Source of the DNA: Saccharomycodes ludwigii
Taxonomy: Eukaryota > Ascomycota > Saccharomycetes > Saccharomycodales > Saccharomycodaceae
Length of the DNA: 64,000 nucleotides
Direction of reading: 5' to 3'
Assembly: GCF_020623625.1 (NCBI RefSeq)
Contig: NC_060203.1
Span: forward strand, 558,001-622,000
Positions 1 through 10,198 of this stretch are shown piece after piece. The notes under the pieces were generated by a model that saw nothing but the letters and a program-made list of their open reading frames with translations, made no database searches and had not been told where the DNA came from. Both the position numbers and the translations under genes were made by a program. The first letter of the stretch is position 1, and each line of letters begins with the position of its first letter.

Positions 1-1157
1 TGAACACAGACAGTTCTTCAACAGCAACGATCAGCACTTCTTCCGATAATTTAAGAAACAGACAAGCTCAATTTGCCAAAGAATTGTATGGTAAAGATAT
101 TGGTACTAAATCCGGTATGTCTGCTTTATTATCCAAAAACAATGATGCCCAAAAGGAGGCAGTTGCTAAATATTTGAAGCATTGGGATGGTAAAATGGAC
201 ACGGAAGCTGAAAAACGTAGACTAGAAGATTATAATGAATCAACACATTCGTATTATAATGTTGTTACCGATTTTTATGAATATGGTTGGGGTTCCTCGT
301 TTCATTTTTCAAGATTTTACAAAGGTGAAAATTTCCAAGCTTCTGTTGCTAGACATGAACATTATCTAGCTTACAAAGCTGACATTCAAAAGGATGATTT
401 GGTGTTGGATGTGGGCTGTGGTATTGGTGGTCCAGCAAGAGAAATTTGCCGTTTTACCGGATGTAATATTATTGGTCTGAATAATAATGATTATCAGCTT
501 GCTAAAGCTACTTATTACGCCAAGAAATTCAAACTAGATGATAAACTAAGTTTTGTTAAGGGTGATTTTATGCATATGGAATTTGATCCAAATACTTTTG
601 ACAAAGTTTATGCCATTGAAGCCACGGTCCATGCACCTACTTTAGAAGGTGTTTATGGCGAAATTTATAAAGTATTGAAGCCAGGTGGTATTTTTGCTGT
701 TTACGAGTGGGTTATGACCGATAAATATGATCCTTCCAATCCTGAACACAGAAAGATTGCTTATGAAATTGAGTTGGGTGATGGTATTCCAAAGATGTAT
801 AAGAAGAGCGTTGCTGTTGATGCCTTGAACAAAGTTGGATTTCAGATTTTAGAAAGTGAAGATTTAGCCGACAATGACGATGAAGTTCCATGGTATTATC
901 CATTAACTGGTGAATGGAAATATGTTCAAACTTTGAGTGATTTGGCTACCTTTTTCAGAACATCTTTTCTTGGTAGAAAAGTTACTACTGGTTTAGTTAC
1001 TTTATTAGAAAAAGTTGGTGTTGCTCCAGCTGGTTCTGCTCAAGTCACATATGCTTTGGAAGAGGCTGCTATTGGTTTAGTTGATGGTGGTAGAGAAAAG
1101 TTGTTTACTCCAATGATGTTATTCGTTGCTAAAAAGCCTTTAGAAAAAACCAAATGA
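1..1157 (+). CDS. ERG6: Sterol 24-C-methyltransferase (5' end cut by the window)
   Basis: This SAM-dependent enzyme methylates C-24 of zymosterol to give fecosterol in ergosterol synthesis, at the ER and lipid droplets. The open frame runs from base 3 with no upstream ATG inside the window. Bases 1-2 are TG, so an A just outside would give an ATG and a protein of 385 residues, close to the 383 of S. cerevisiae; that start is inferred. With that numbering the conserved [15 protein letters not shown] segment lies near residues 93-107, and SAM motif I ([16 protein letters not shown]) near 134-149. [18 protein letters not shown] and the [18 protein letters not shown] segment follow, with SWTY-like EWKYVQTL further on. 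The alignment with yeast Erg6 is continuous to the C-terminus, with no break. Family call certain; only the first codon is unseen. Confidence 0.96.
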   Translation, partial: NTDSSSTATISTSSDNLRNRQAQFAKELYGKDIGTKSGMSALLSKNNDAQKEAVAKYLKHWDGKMDTEAEKRRLEDYNESTHSYYNVVTDFYEYGWGSSFHFSRFYKGENFQASVARHEHYLAYKADIQKDDLVLDVGCGIGGPAREICRFTGCNIIGLNNNDYQLAKATYYAKKFKLDDKLSFVKGDFMHMEFDPNTFDKVYAIEATVHAPTLEGVYGEIYKVLKPGGIFAVYEWVMTDKYDPSNPEHRKIAYEIELGDGIPKMYKKSVAVDALNKVGFQILESEDLADNDDEVPWYYPLTGEWKYVQTLSDLATFFRTSFLGRKVTTGLVTLLEKVGVAPAGSAQVTYALEEAAIGLVDGGREKLFTPMMLFVAKKPLEKTK

Positions 1158-2501
1158 GAATAGTTATATTGAACAAATTTTACCTTGAATTTTTTTTTTT
1201 TTTTTTTCGCACCACGTTTTTTGTATTTTTTTTTTCCCCCCTCTTTTTGGTGACTTTGTTTTTAAAATAAATTAAATTGACCTAGAACCAAATGAATAAA
1301 AGAAACCAAAAAATCTGTATCTATTTAACTAGTTAATAAACTTATATAGAATACTTAAAGAAAGAATAAAAAAAAAAAAAAAGAAAAAATATCGATAGTT
1401 TATACATATATATTCATGTCTGTAAAAATTAATAAAAAAAAAATAATACATATGTAAAAAAAAAAAAAAAAAGAAACAAAAAACATGGAAATGATAATAG
1501 GTCTTGATCTTCATTTATAACGCTGAGAAATATGTTATTTATTCTGTTTTTTTTTTTAAAAAAAAACTTGTTGTTATTGTACTTGATAGCAATGTATATT
1601 TATAACTTTAAGAAAACTATTAAGTGGAAAATAATATACAAGTGTATTTGTATAAGAATGAATGATTCAACAGTAGAAATCTTGGTGTCATTAAGGATAT
1701 ACGGCGAGAAATCTTGGTAATCACTAAGTCTCTATTGAAAAAAGTTAGTCCATAAACTATCAAAGAGCATCAATGTATTAGGTAAGTTAGCAAAACATTG
1801 GAATTATTTAAGGTAAAAATATAAAATAATAGGGACATGTTATTTGCAATAGTTTCTTTTTTTCTTCACAACACAAATAACATTCGATGATGACAGCATT
1901 GTCAATAATAAAGTAAGACAAAAAGTAGACAAATAAATAAATAAAAAAAGACGTGATATTGATCACACAGGGCGTGAAACTCGGAGTCGGGAAGGGGGAG
2001 GGACAGTGCATTCTTTACTTGATTTCAGTAATGTTTAGGGAAATAATTATATATGTTAATAATCCATAAAACTTATTATAATTATTTGTAGAAATGATAC
2101 CGACATTTTAAGTTAAAGCGAAGGTAACAATTATAAAATTTGTAAATGCCGAGCACAGCATAATGATAAAATGTGCATAAAGTACAAAGAAAAAAGTAGT
2201 TGGTAGGGAGCTTGAGTCGGATGCGATAAAGGAAATATATTAAAAGGTGCTAAATTTTCAGAGACCTCCAACTTTTATTCTAATAATGATAAGTCTATTA
2301 CTAGTAATATTATTAACGAGAATAATTCCTTAACGCCATAATTCCCAAGTTTACAAGTAATATGGCATAAAGCTTTTTTTTTTTTTTTTTTTTTTTTTTG
2401 AATAGTATTATTCAGCATTTTTAGATGGCTCCTTTTTTTTTTTTTTGTTTTCAGCTTTATTACATATATTATTAGACTCGTGGTTAATATTATTTGTGAC
2501 A

Positions 2502-2852
2502 CACGTGGGTTTAAAGAAAGTATTAATTTATAATAACAAAAAAAAAAAAAAAATAATAATAATAATAATAATAACTGATATAGGCACAATACATGACATG
2601 TTTTGACATGTTTTAGACTATTTGTTTAGTAAAGTGGTTAATTAATTAGGATAAACGTGTCAAAAGAAAAGAATTGGATGGGGTAGTTTTCATTTCTTGG
2701 CGTAATATGTTTGGCTGGTTGTAAAATAAAATAAAAAAAAGAGCATAATATATGGCACGTTTAATGATTAAGCCGTTTATTGGGTTCTAAAAAAAAAGGA
2801 AAAAAAAAAAAAAAAAAAAAAATTAAAGGCCAATTCTTTGGGTCAACGTGCC
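2502..2852. promoter_or_regulatory. Cluster of four Pho4-type E-box sites
   Basis: Four CACGT-core sites lie about 0.7-1.04 kb upstream of the GIT1-type start. They are CACGTGGG (2502-2509, the high-affinity Pho4 form), AAACGTG (2653-2659), GCACGTTT (2755-2762, like PHO5 UASp1) and AACGTGCC (2845-2852). S. cerevisiae GIT1 is known to be induced on phosphate starvation through Pho4/Pho2. The motifs are seen directly; their use by Pho4 here is inferred. Confidence 0.6.
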
Positions 2853-2998
2853 AATATGAAATAACAATTTCATTTTAGTTTTAATGCTAATGTTTATTTG
2901 CTTTTCATATATTCATAATGCAAATCTTTTTTCTTAACATCTAATCACAATTTTTTTTTTGTTTTTTTTTTATTTTTTTTTAAATTTTTTAATTAAAT

Positions 2999-3008
2999 TT
3001 TTCACATG
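2999..3008. promoter_or_regulatory. Ino2/Ino4 site (UAS-INO)
   Basis: TTTTCACATG matches the full WYTTCAYRTG inositol-sensitive upstream element, about 535 bp before the GIT1-type ATG. S. cerevisiae GIT1 also responds to inositol through Ino2/Ino4, so this site combined with the Pho4-type cluster fits the gene call. Confidence 0.55.
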
Positions 3009-3183
3009 CACAGTAATGAAATTTTATAATGATTGGCTATCCTTTTTTTTTTATTGTTTCCATGCTAATTATTCTCGATTCCTAACAAAAGAAAAATTAC
3101 TGCTTTTGGGATAGATTCTTTTCTTCTTATTATTGTAATGTTCGATCGATAAAATATTAATAAAAAAATAGAGAATTAATACA

Positions 3184-3191
3184 TATATAAA
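3184..3191 (+). promoter_or_regulatory. TATA box of the GIT1-type gene
   Basis: TATATAAA matches TATAWAWR and is followed by G. It lies about 350 bp before the ATG, downstream of the Pho4-type and Ino2/4 sites, a usual arrangement for a regulated yeast promoter. AT-rich surroundings make chance matches common. Confidence 0.4.
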
Positions 3192-3542
3192 GTAGACAAA
3201 TGAATTGATTACATTCAACTTTTTTTTTTCTATTTTTTTCTAATTTTTTCCATTTTTTTTTTTTCTTTTAAAAGATTCATTTCTCTCTCTATCTATCTCT
3301 TACTTCCCATCAAAGAACTATATTTTAATTTAAGAAATCTTATTTTTTTTTTTAAAATTCCATGTCTATTCAATTCTTGTTACAACATCTTTTTTTTTCC
3401 TTATTTTTATCTTCTTGTGTTGACACTTTTTATTCATAACGACAGAACAAGTAAACTATAAGGAAACGGAAACGTCAGCCAAAGAGAAAAAGTAACGCAA
3501 AAAAAAAATTTTTTAATTTTTAAAGGAAAAAAAAAGAAAATC

Positions 3543-5379
3543 ATGTCTCCATTATTCAAAGAAGAAGATACTAACCTACATTTAACTAACCCCGTCACTA
3601 GAGATTTACCCCACTCTTTTAAAGATCTTACTACCGGCTGGATAGCTAAAAGTAGAAAAGAATTAAATTTACCATTTGTTGAAAAGTACACTTTGGAAGA
3701 TGAAACTTTCGTCCCAGAATTACTTTCCAAAAAAAGCACTGTTAGTACTGAGCACATTTCTAAGGACAATAATGTAGTTGGGGTTGTTGAAGGTGATTCA
3801 AACCAAGATGAAGAATACGATAGTGTTACTACTGATCTATCTGAAACCCCTAAGAAGCATAGCAATGTTTCCAAATATTGGCCTATATTCACTACAGGTG
3901 CGAGGCCTATTTTCAGATGGATATGTTAATAACTCTATTGGTACTGCTTCTACTTGTTTGAGTCAAATTTATGGTAAACAATACACTAATTCAAGAGCTA
4001 TACAAAACGTCAGCAGTATTGCTTTTGTTGGTACAGTTGTCGGACAATTAACATTTGGTTATATATCCGATAATTATTCCAGAAAAAATGCTATGATTGT
4101 TGGTACTTTAATCATTATCTTGTTTAGTATATTGTGTTCTGGTGCTTGGGGTGTGGGTACCACTGGTACTAATGCTGGTGGGTTGTTTGCGGCTGTTACC
4201 GCCTATAGATTTTTCTTAGGTATTGGTATCGGTTCAGAATATCCTGCTGGTTCAGTTGCTGCCCAGGAGGCCGCTAGTTTGTTACCGGCGGGCAAGAGAA
4301 ATAGATGGTTTTGTTGGTTTACCAACTTTATGATTGATTTCGGTTTTGTTGCAAGCAGTGTTGTTCCATTAGTCATGCTAAGAATTTGTGGCACTAAGCA
4401 TTTACAACCAGTTTGGCGTATAACGTTAGGTTTAGGTGCAATTCCACCCTTGTCATTATTTTTCATGAGATTGAAATATAAAGAAGGTGAAAAGTTTAAA
4501 AGAACCAAGTTTAATAAAACTCCCCCTTATTGGTTAAGTATTAAGTTTTATTGGTTTAGATTAGCAGTTGTCGCCATTATTTGGTTTATCTATGATTTTT
4601 CTGCTTATGCCTTTGGTACTTATTCATCTCTAATTTTAGATATTATTTTGGGTGAAGATACCTCGTTGGTTAAAACCTTTGGTTGGAACATTGTTTTCAA
4701 TTTATTTTATTTGCCAGGTGCGTTTATTGGCGCATACTTGGCTGATTATATCGGTCCGAGATTGACTCTGGTTAGCGGTGTTTTGTTGCAAGCCATGGTG
4801 GGATACATTTTGGCTGGGTGTTTTAAAACGTTAAGAACAGAAATTGGTGCATTTGTTGTTGTTTATGGTATTTTTATGGCGTTAGGTGAATTTGTTGGTG
4901 ATACCATCGGTTTATTGGCTTCTAATACTGTAGCAACTCCAATTAAAGGTCAATACTATTCTATTGCTGCTGCAGTGGGGAAAATTGGTGCTTTTGTTGG
5001 TACCTGGGTTTTCCCGGCTATTATTAAAAGTCATGGTGGATATGATTCAACTACTGGTTTGCAAGCACCATACTGGGTATCTTCATCATTATGTTGTTTT
5101 GCTGGTGTTTTAGCTTTGTTTTTTTTGCCTAGTGTTAATCAATATTCGAGTGGCCAGGAAGATAAAAGATATTTGGAATACTTAGCTGCTAATGGGTATG
5201 ATATTAGTAGTATGGGTTTACAAAATAAAAAAAGTGGTTCAACTGATGTTGAAAGTCTTGGTATTAGCTCTAGTATGGAAAACCAAAATATCACTGATAT
5301 GACCGTTACCGAAGTCGATAATGCTGAAGAAAAAGATAAAAACTTACACATCGATGTTGTACGTACTGAAACTTATTGA
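3543..5379 (+). CDS. GIT1: Glycerophosphodiester (glycerophosphoinositol) / phosphate transporter, MFS family, expressed through a +1 frame change
   Basis: This is a plasma-membrane importer of glycerophosphoinositol-type phosphodiesters and phosphate. ATG 3543 opens frame 1, which ends with TAA at 3927-3929 after 128 codons. The rest of the protein is in the +1 frame, open through to TGA at 5379. Frame 1 gives ...YWPIFTTGA and the +1 frame continues GLFSDGYVNNSIG, together forming the conserved first transmembrane segment (S. cerevisiae Git1 has ALFSDGYVNG). The switch falls on GCG-AGG-C at 3900-3906; skipping A3903 gives a 611-residue protein. Later family features include GYISDNYSRKNAMIVG, a GIGIGSEYP loop, GTKHLQPVWR, KFYWFRL, and the C-terminal LEYLAANGYD. 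About twelve hydrophobic segments follow the join. No other break is seen. S. cerevisiae Git1 has 518 residues; the extra length is mostly the acidic N-terminus. Programmed frameshift, sequencing error and recent indel all remain possible. Confidence 0.85.
3900..3906 (+). promoter_or_regulatory. Putative +1 ribosomal frameshift heptamer GCG-AGG-C
   Basis: In the zero frame the bases read GCG AGG C. Ty3 uses GCG-AGU-U and Ty1, ABP140 and similar genes use CUU-AGG-C: a P-site codon that allows +1 movement, then a codon read by a scarce tRNA. This site combines the Ty3 P-site codon with the Ty1 A-site context. Moving +1 past A3903 decodes Ala then Gly (GGC), exactly continuing the conserved family segment. 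The zero-frame stop comes seven codons after the GCG-AGG pair. Confidence 0.6.
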
Positions 5380-5389
5380 TTGAGTTGTT

Positions 5390-5423
<34 letters not shown>

Positions 5424-5559
5424 TATTTCTTTCATTCTTTCTCTTTAGATTGTTTTTTCAACATACAATAAGTGCATATATATAGATATTGAGCTTTATT
5501 TATTTTATTAATTAATTAATTATTTTTATTTTCATTTGTTTATTTATTATTATTATTAT
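5380..5559. terminator. Convergent 3' junction of GIT1 and DYN2
   Basis: A 180-bp AT-rich spacer joins two converging genes. It contains a run of 30 T (5392-5421) just after the GIT1 stop, then TATATATAG and TTAATTAATTAATTA stretches. It probably serves as a 3'-end formation region for both genes. Confidence 0.4.
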
Positions 5560-6283
5560 TTAAGCAGTTTTAAAAACTAAAAAGGCTAAATTGTTAATAT
5601 AAAAATAAATAAAATATCCCTTTTCATGGGTAACGTAACTACCGAAGTTCTTACCAACAATAACGTGCCACAAAGCACCTTCTTCTTCATCCAACTTTTT
5701 TTTAATGTAGGCAGCAATTTCACGTTCCAATTGGTGTTTGTCCAGGGCTTCCTCTGCTATTTGTAATACTTTATCTTTTAAATCATCAGACTATTTTTTT
5801 ATTTTTTTTTTTAGTCGTATAATACATAAAATAAAAATGTATTCATGGCGGTTGAGAGTATTATTATTATTATTGATATTACTGGTAATATGGCGTAATA
5901 ATAACATCTAATGTCTCGTTATGTTGTTAGTAAATTATTGTATTAAACTAAGTAATAGGGGGAAGTGGTAAATAGATAAGGGGAAGGGAAACAACATACA
6001 ATATCACAAGCTTTTAAAATGGCTGTTTATAAATATAAAAGAAAAAGGAAGAAACAAAGAAAAAAAATCTAATATTATTAAATATTAATATAATGTTAGA
6101 TATTTGTTAGTAAAAAAAAAGGCAATAATAATAATAATAATAAAAACAATATTTTCCTATTGAATTAATAATTCGTTTAATTGATAGATCACTTTACATC
6201 ATTTATAATCTTATAACAAAAAAATATCTGATGAAGTTAAGGGGCTAAATAGATGAAAACATACGTTTAGATTCCAATGACAT
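5560..6283 (-). CDS. DYN2: Dynein light chain LC8 (three exons)
   Basis: This small LC8 protein dimerises and holds dynein intermediate chain and nuclear pore (Nup159) partners together. The gene is split as exon 1 6265-6283 (19 nt), exon 2 6000-6022 (23 nt) and exon 3 5560-5790. Joined, these give a 90-residue protein starting MSLESKPILKACDI, then [20 protein letters not shown], and ending with the LC8 hallmark [19 protein letters not shown], then [18 protein letters not shown]. cerevisiae Dyn2 has 92 residues, two introns and the same end. Both introns start GTATGT, contain TACTAAC and end in AG, and both junctions keep the frame. The gene converges with GIT1 and is divergent from SNX41, as in the YDR424C-YDR425W order. 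It is easily missed because no exon alone looks like a full gene. Confidence 0.95.
5791..5999 (-). other. DYN2 intron 2
   Basis: 209-nt intron on the minus strand. The 5' splice site GTATGT is the complement of 5994-5999, the branch-point TACTAAC the complement of 5926-5932, and the 3' site TAG the complement of 5791-5793. Branch-to-acceptor distance is about 135 nt and includes a long A-rich stretch, which is long for yeast. Confidence 0.88.
6023..6264 (-). other. DYN2 intron 1
   Basis: 242-nt intron on the minus strand. The 5' splice site GTATGT is the complement of 6259-6264, the branch-point TACTAAC the complement of 6106-6112, and the 3' site CAG the complement of 6023-6025. It splits a Pro codon as C|CC. 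Confidence 0.88.
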
Positions 6284-7034
6284 ATTGTTTGATGTAAATA
6301 TATTTCTAGATGTAATTATATACCTTATGGATGCAGTACACTCAATTGTATATTTGTTCTTGCTCTATATATATATATATATTAGAAAAGGAAAGAAAAG
6401 GGAAATATTAAAAAGCAATTAAATTGTATTAAATGGTATTATATTTTATAATGATTTTGTTGTTTTGTATACTGTATTCTCTTATTGGATTTTGTCTGTT
6501 AGTTATATTTACTATTAAAAAAATAATTTTATTTTTCTTGTTTCTTTTCTACGGAGGGAGAATAAAGTTATAACCCGGATTGCGTGGAACTATATTACTT
6601 GTAGCCCAGGGATCTCCGGTCGTCCAGTCGCAGAGAAAACTCTTGTTTATTTTAGTCAAAAAAGAAATAGTAAAGTAATTATATATATATATATATTTTT
6701 ATGACGAGACAAGACGAGATTGCGAAGGAGACACAAGATAAATAAGGAGGGAGATAATTGGAACAAATTCTTTGTTATTGTTATTGTTTTGTTTTTTTAT
6801 TGGTTTTTTTTTTAATTTTGATGCATAATATCAATTATTAGCGCTATCTTTAGTAAATGTTTATCTTGGCTATTATTACACTGTTTAATGTTAAGCAATA
6901 AAATAAAATGTATAAAAATAAATAGGGCATTATTAATCTTTAAATACATACTAGAAACTAAAATAAAAGTGACTTTTATCACTACTACTTACATTTACAA
7001 TAATAATAATACTAATATCAAAAATACTAATAGC
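6284..7034. other. Divergent promoter region DYN2 / SNX41
   Basis: About 750 bp between two divergent starts, with (TA)n runs near 6366-6383 and 6679-6698. A more GC-rich patch at 6570-6640 (CCCGGATTGCG, GATCTCCGGTCGTCCAG) contrasts with the AT-rich flanks and may hold factor sites. I could not assign any. Confidence 0.4.
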
Positions 7035-7326
7035 ATGGAACCATCCAGTGGTGTATCCTTTGTTGGATTACTACATGATAATAATGCTAGCGATGAAGAT
7101 AATAATAATAATAATATGATGTCAGATTCTAGAAATAACAAGACTCATGAAGAAATAGATTTTGGCAATGAACACAATGATGACGATGGATATGATGACG
7201 AAGAAGAAGAGGAAGAAGAAGAGGAAGAAGAAGATAATAACCCATATTCAGGAACAAACCATATGTATGCATCTGGTATTGCTGCAGTCCTAGAAGAACG
7301 CAATGACTCTGTTCATCATCGTTACC

Positions 7327-7367
<41 letters not shown>

Positions 7368-9365
7368 GATTATTCGTCATCTACAACAACAGCTAATAAT
7401 CCCTCTCACGAACAGTTAAAAGATAATTATTCACAACAATTATTTGGAAGCAACTATGCAACAATTAAAACCAATAGCGGCAATATTGAAAATTACTCCA
7501 ATAGCATCGCTTCTACTAACAGTAATAATATGAATAACCATAATGATAAAGATGAAGGTTATATTGTTTCCTACGCCGATTTGAAAAACATTGTCTCTAA
7601 TAGTAACGATAGTACGCACAATTTACCAGATGGCGCCACTGGAATTGGAGACAAGTATCGCTTCCCAATACAAATAATAGAAGCAGGTCAATACAGAAAC
7701 AGCCTGGGGAAATATGCTATTGGCTATACCATTTCATTTAATTCACAACTAGTCACAAGAAGATATTCTGAATTTGATAGCTTGCGCCAATCGCTATGTA
7801 AATTGTTGCCTACCATCATTATCCCAGTTATACCATCCAAGCATCCCTTAATCAAATATTTTTTGAACCCCTTAAGTGCTGAAAACGATTTGAAAACTAT
7901 TGAAAAACGGAAGCGCTTGTTGACTGTTTTTTTAAATAACTGTTATTCTCATAAAGAGATTAGGGATTGTGTTGTCTTTGCAAAGTTTTTAAATCCAGAG
8001 TACACTTGGTCTAAGGTGTTATCGTCCCCACCGATCTCTATTTTGCCAACCAATACATTATTGGCACCACCTTTGGCTCCAACTAAACCTAGCCCATTGC
8101 ATTTATTATTGCCAGTGCCCTCGCATATAGTTTTGGACCCGCAATATTTGACTGCCGCGGATTCCACAATTGACTCTCCAAAGTTTAGGAAATATGAAAA
8201 GTTTCTACATTTTTATTATGAAAATTGTCGTACTATTTGGAAAATTTCTAAACAAGAAAAACACCATTATGAACAGCTAACCAAATCGTTAGCTGAATTA
8301 GGTGCATATTATAATGCATTTAGTTTAGAAAATCACATATTTTCAACATATAAAGTTACTGAACTATCTAAAGGCATTGAAAAAATAGGCCAAGCCATTG
8401 ATATATCATATGTTTCTACTGAATTGTTGTTTGTTAATTTTCAAAAATATTTGGAGGAACCAGTTTGCGAAATGCTTCAATTGATTGAAGAATCTGAGAA
8501 AATTTTAAAATTTAGGAAACTAAAACTAACACAATTTTATATTATAGATAAGACCATTATTAAAAGAAATAAAACGTTGAAACAATTGGAAAACATGGAT
8601 ACTGATTTATCCAAGATTGAGGAAACTTTGGCCAAAAACGCTTCTGAATCTAGAACCGTTGCTAAAGTAGTGGAAAATTTAAAAAAACAAAAAATAATAT
8701 CATCAAGCAAGACTACGGATGGTATTTGTTTACCAAAGAGTGACCCAACTATGAAATCACACCCCTTTTTGGCAAGCACAAACAGTAGGGATGATATGAT
8801 AGATGCCAATGGTGCTTTGGGCCCCACCGGTAGCAATAATGCCATACTTACTTCAGAAACTGGGAATGGAAACGAGGATGATAACAGTAATACTACTCAT
8901 AGTAGTAGAAGAAGTAGCGTAAAAACAGTACACAATGAAAATTCTAATGCTATTATAAATAACAATAATGTCAGCATTAGTAGTGCTGATGTTAATGACA
9001 AAACATTGTCACCAACTCTTGAAGCTCAACAAGTTTCGCCTACATGTGATACCGATAGTACTGATAGATTGAATCAAAGCACCAGCAGCAAAGATACTAT
9101 TCTTTTGAAACAAGAGGAGGAAAGAAAAAGGGAAATAATTAAATTAAAAACAGAGTTGGAAAAGTTAAGGGATTGTTTTGAACTAATTAAGAAGGATATG
9201 AATGAAGTTAATTCCAGTATCGATTATGAATTAGTTACTTTATTTGCATATTTCGACGAAAAATGGGATTATATGATGAGAGTTTTAACCAAATGTATTT
9301 TATCGTGGATCAAAGATTCTTTAGATTCTTGGAAAAATGCAAGAGAATTGGTCAATCATATTTAG
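7035..9365 (+). CDS. SNX41: Sorting nexin, PX-BAR protein
   Basis: This endosomal sorting nexin retrieves cargo from early endosomes to the Golgi with Snx4. From ATG 7035 it has 776 residues. An acidic, Asn-rich N-terminus contains DNNPYSGTNHMYASGI, resembling the EEDNNPFVGTHHLYASGI segment of S. cerevisiae Snx41. A PX domain follows at about residues 210-322, with the RRYSEFDSLR phosphoinositide-binding core near 244-253 and a PVIPSKHPLIK loop. A helical BAR-like region runs to the C-terminus, interrupted by a Ser/Asn-rich linker. An in-frame ATG at 6888 would add 49 residues, but these look like translated AT-rich leader, so I prefer 7035. The low-complexity insertions make it longer than the 625-residue S. 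cerevisiae protein. The paralogous Atg20 is the main alternative, but the N-terminal motif and the position beside DYN2 (YDR424C-YDR425W order) favour SNX41. Confidence 0.85.
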
Positions 9366-10032
9366 TGTTGTTTGTCCGACAATAATCTATTTTTTCTTTT
9401 TTCTTTTTTCTTTTTTTTTTTTTTTTTTTTTTTTTAGGTTTTATCAATTGTGTATAAATATATAAATCACATATTTAATTTATACCACCATCATCTTATA
9501 TATTGATTATATGACTATTAATATGATTTTTTCGACTGTAGCCTTTTTTTTTTTTTGTTCTTATAATAAATCTAAAAGTTTCAAGATACCGTTGTTATGT
9601 GTGTTATAAGATAATATGGCACGGATATTCTATACTGATTCGGATTGGATACGGACTGCATTTAATCATGGAATTAAAACTTGATGGCAAATTATAATTC
9701 AGATTACCGTGTTAATTTTATTTTCCTTTTAGAAATATTCCAAGATTATTCCTCGTAACATCCATTGTTCTTTATTTCATATCTAGAATTCCTGATTTTT
9801 CTTTTGTACTTTATACTTTATAATATTTAAATACTTAGTTTTAAGATTAAAACATAACGTAAATAGAAACATATATATATATATATATAACTATCCGAAA
9901 ATACCTAAGCCGAAAGTCCGTAAAACAATTATTTTTTATTTTGTTTATTTTGTTTATTTTAATTTTTTTTTACTTTTTTTTTTTTTTTTTTGCCACCGCC
10001 ATTTTTCTTTTTTTTTAATTTTTAGTAAAATA

Positions 10033-10066
<34 letters not shown>

Positions 10067-10198
10067 GGTATAGATTATAAAGTGTACAAATTGCTTACTC
10101 TTAGATCTCCAGCTCTTTATTTAAAAGCAACAAAGAGAAATCAACCAGTTAGCTCCACCCCCCCTTCCTCTCCCCTTTACACACATATTCAAACAACA
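9366..10198. other. SNX41-RPN9 intergenic region
   Basis: About 830 bp with several T-runs of more than 15 (for example 9413-9435 and 10036-10062), a (TA)n block near 9870-9888, and the PACE site listed separately. No tRNA or small gene was seen. Confidence 0.45.
9989..9997 (-). promoter_or_regulatory. PACE site (Rpn4) of RPN9
   Basis: TTTGCCACC is the exact complement of the proteasome-associated control element GGTGGCAAA, 202 bp before the RPN9 ATG, and is followed by GCC to give the extended form. Rpn4 uses this element at nearly all S. cerevisiae proteasome genes, so it supports both the gene call and co-regulation. Confidence 0.8.

Larger units (their letters stand above)
1158..3542. 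other. 2.4-kb gene-free region between ERG6 and GIT1
   Basis: This is the longest stretch without a supported gene in the window. Short open frames on both strands are lysine/phenylalanine-rich translations of poly(A)/poly(T) and resemble nothing known to me. Long homopolymers occur near 1192-1207, 2375-2399 and 2801-2821. The 3' half (about 2500-3200) holds regulatory-looking sites for the downstream transporter, listed separately. No tRNA, snRNA or convincing snoRNA was seen. A lineage-specific ncRNA cannot be excluded by eye. Confidence 0.6.

Noticed and set aside
1884-1960. ATGATGA like a snoRNA box C
   Set aside because: No CTGA box D at a suitable distance and no terminal stem was seen.
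1329-2589. Several short frames between ERG6 and GIT1
   Set aside because: They are mainly runs of Phe, Lys and Tyr coded by homopolymers and show no recognisable domain.
3434-3892. 152-codon minus-strand frame over the GIT1 5' end
   Set aside because: It is antisense to a segment with clear family similarity on the plus strand and matches nothing known.
3898-3916. GT...AG pair across the GIT1 frame break that could be an intron
   Set aside because: It would be 19 nt long, has no branch point, and would remove the conserved residues that the +1 frame supplies.
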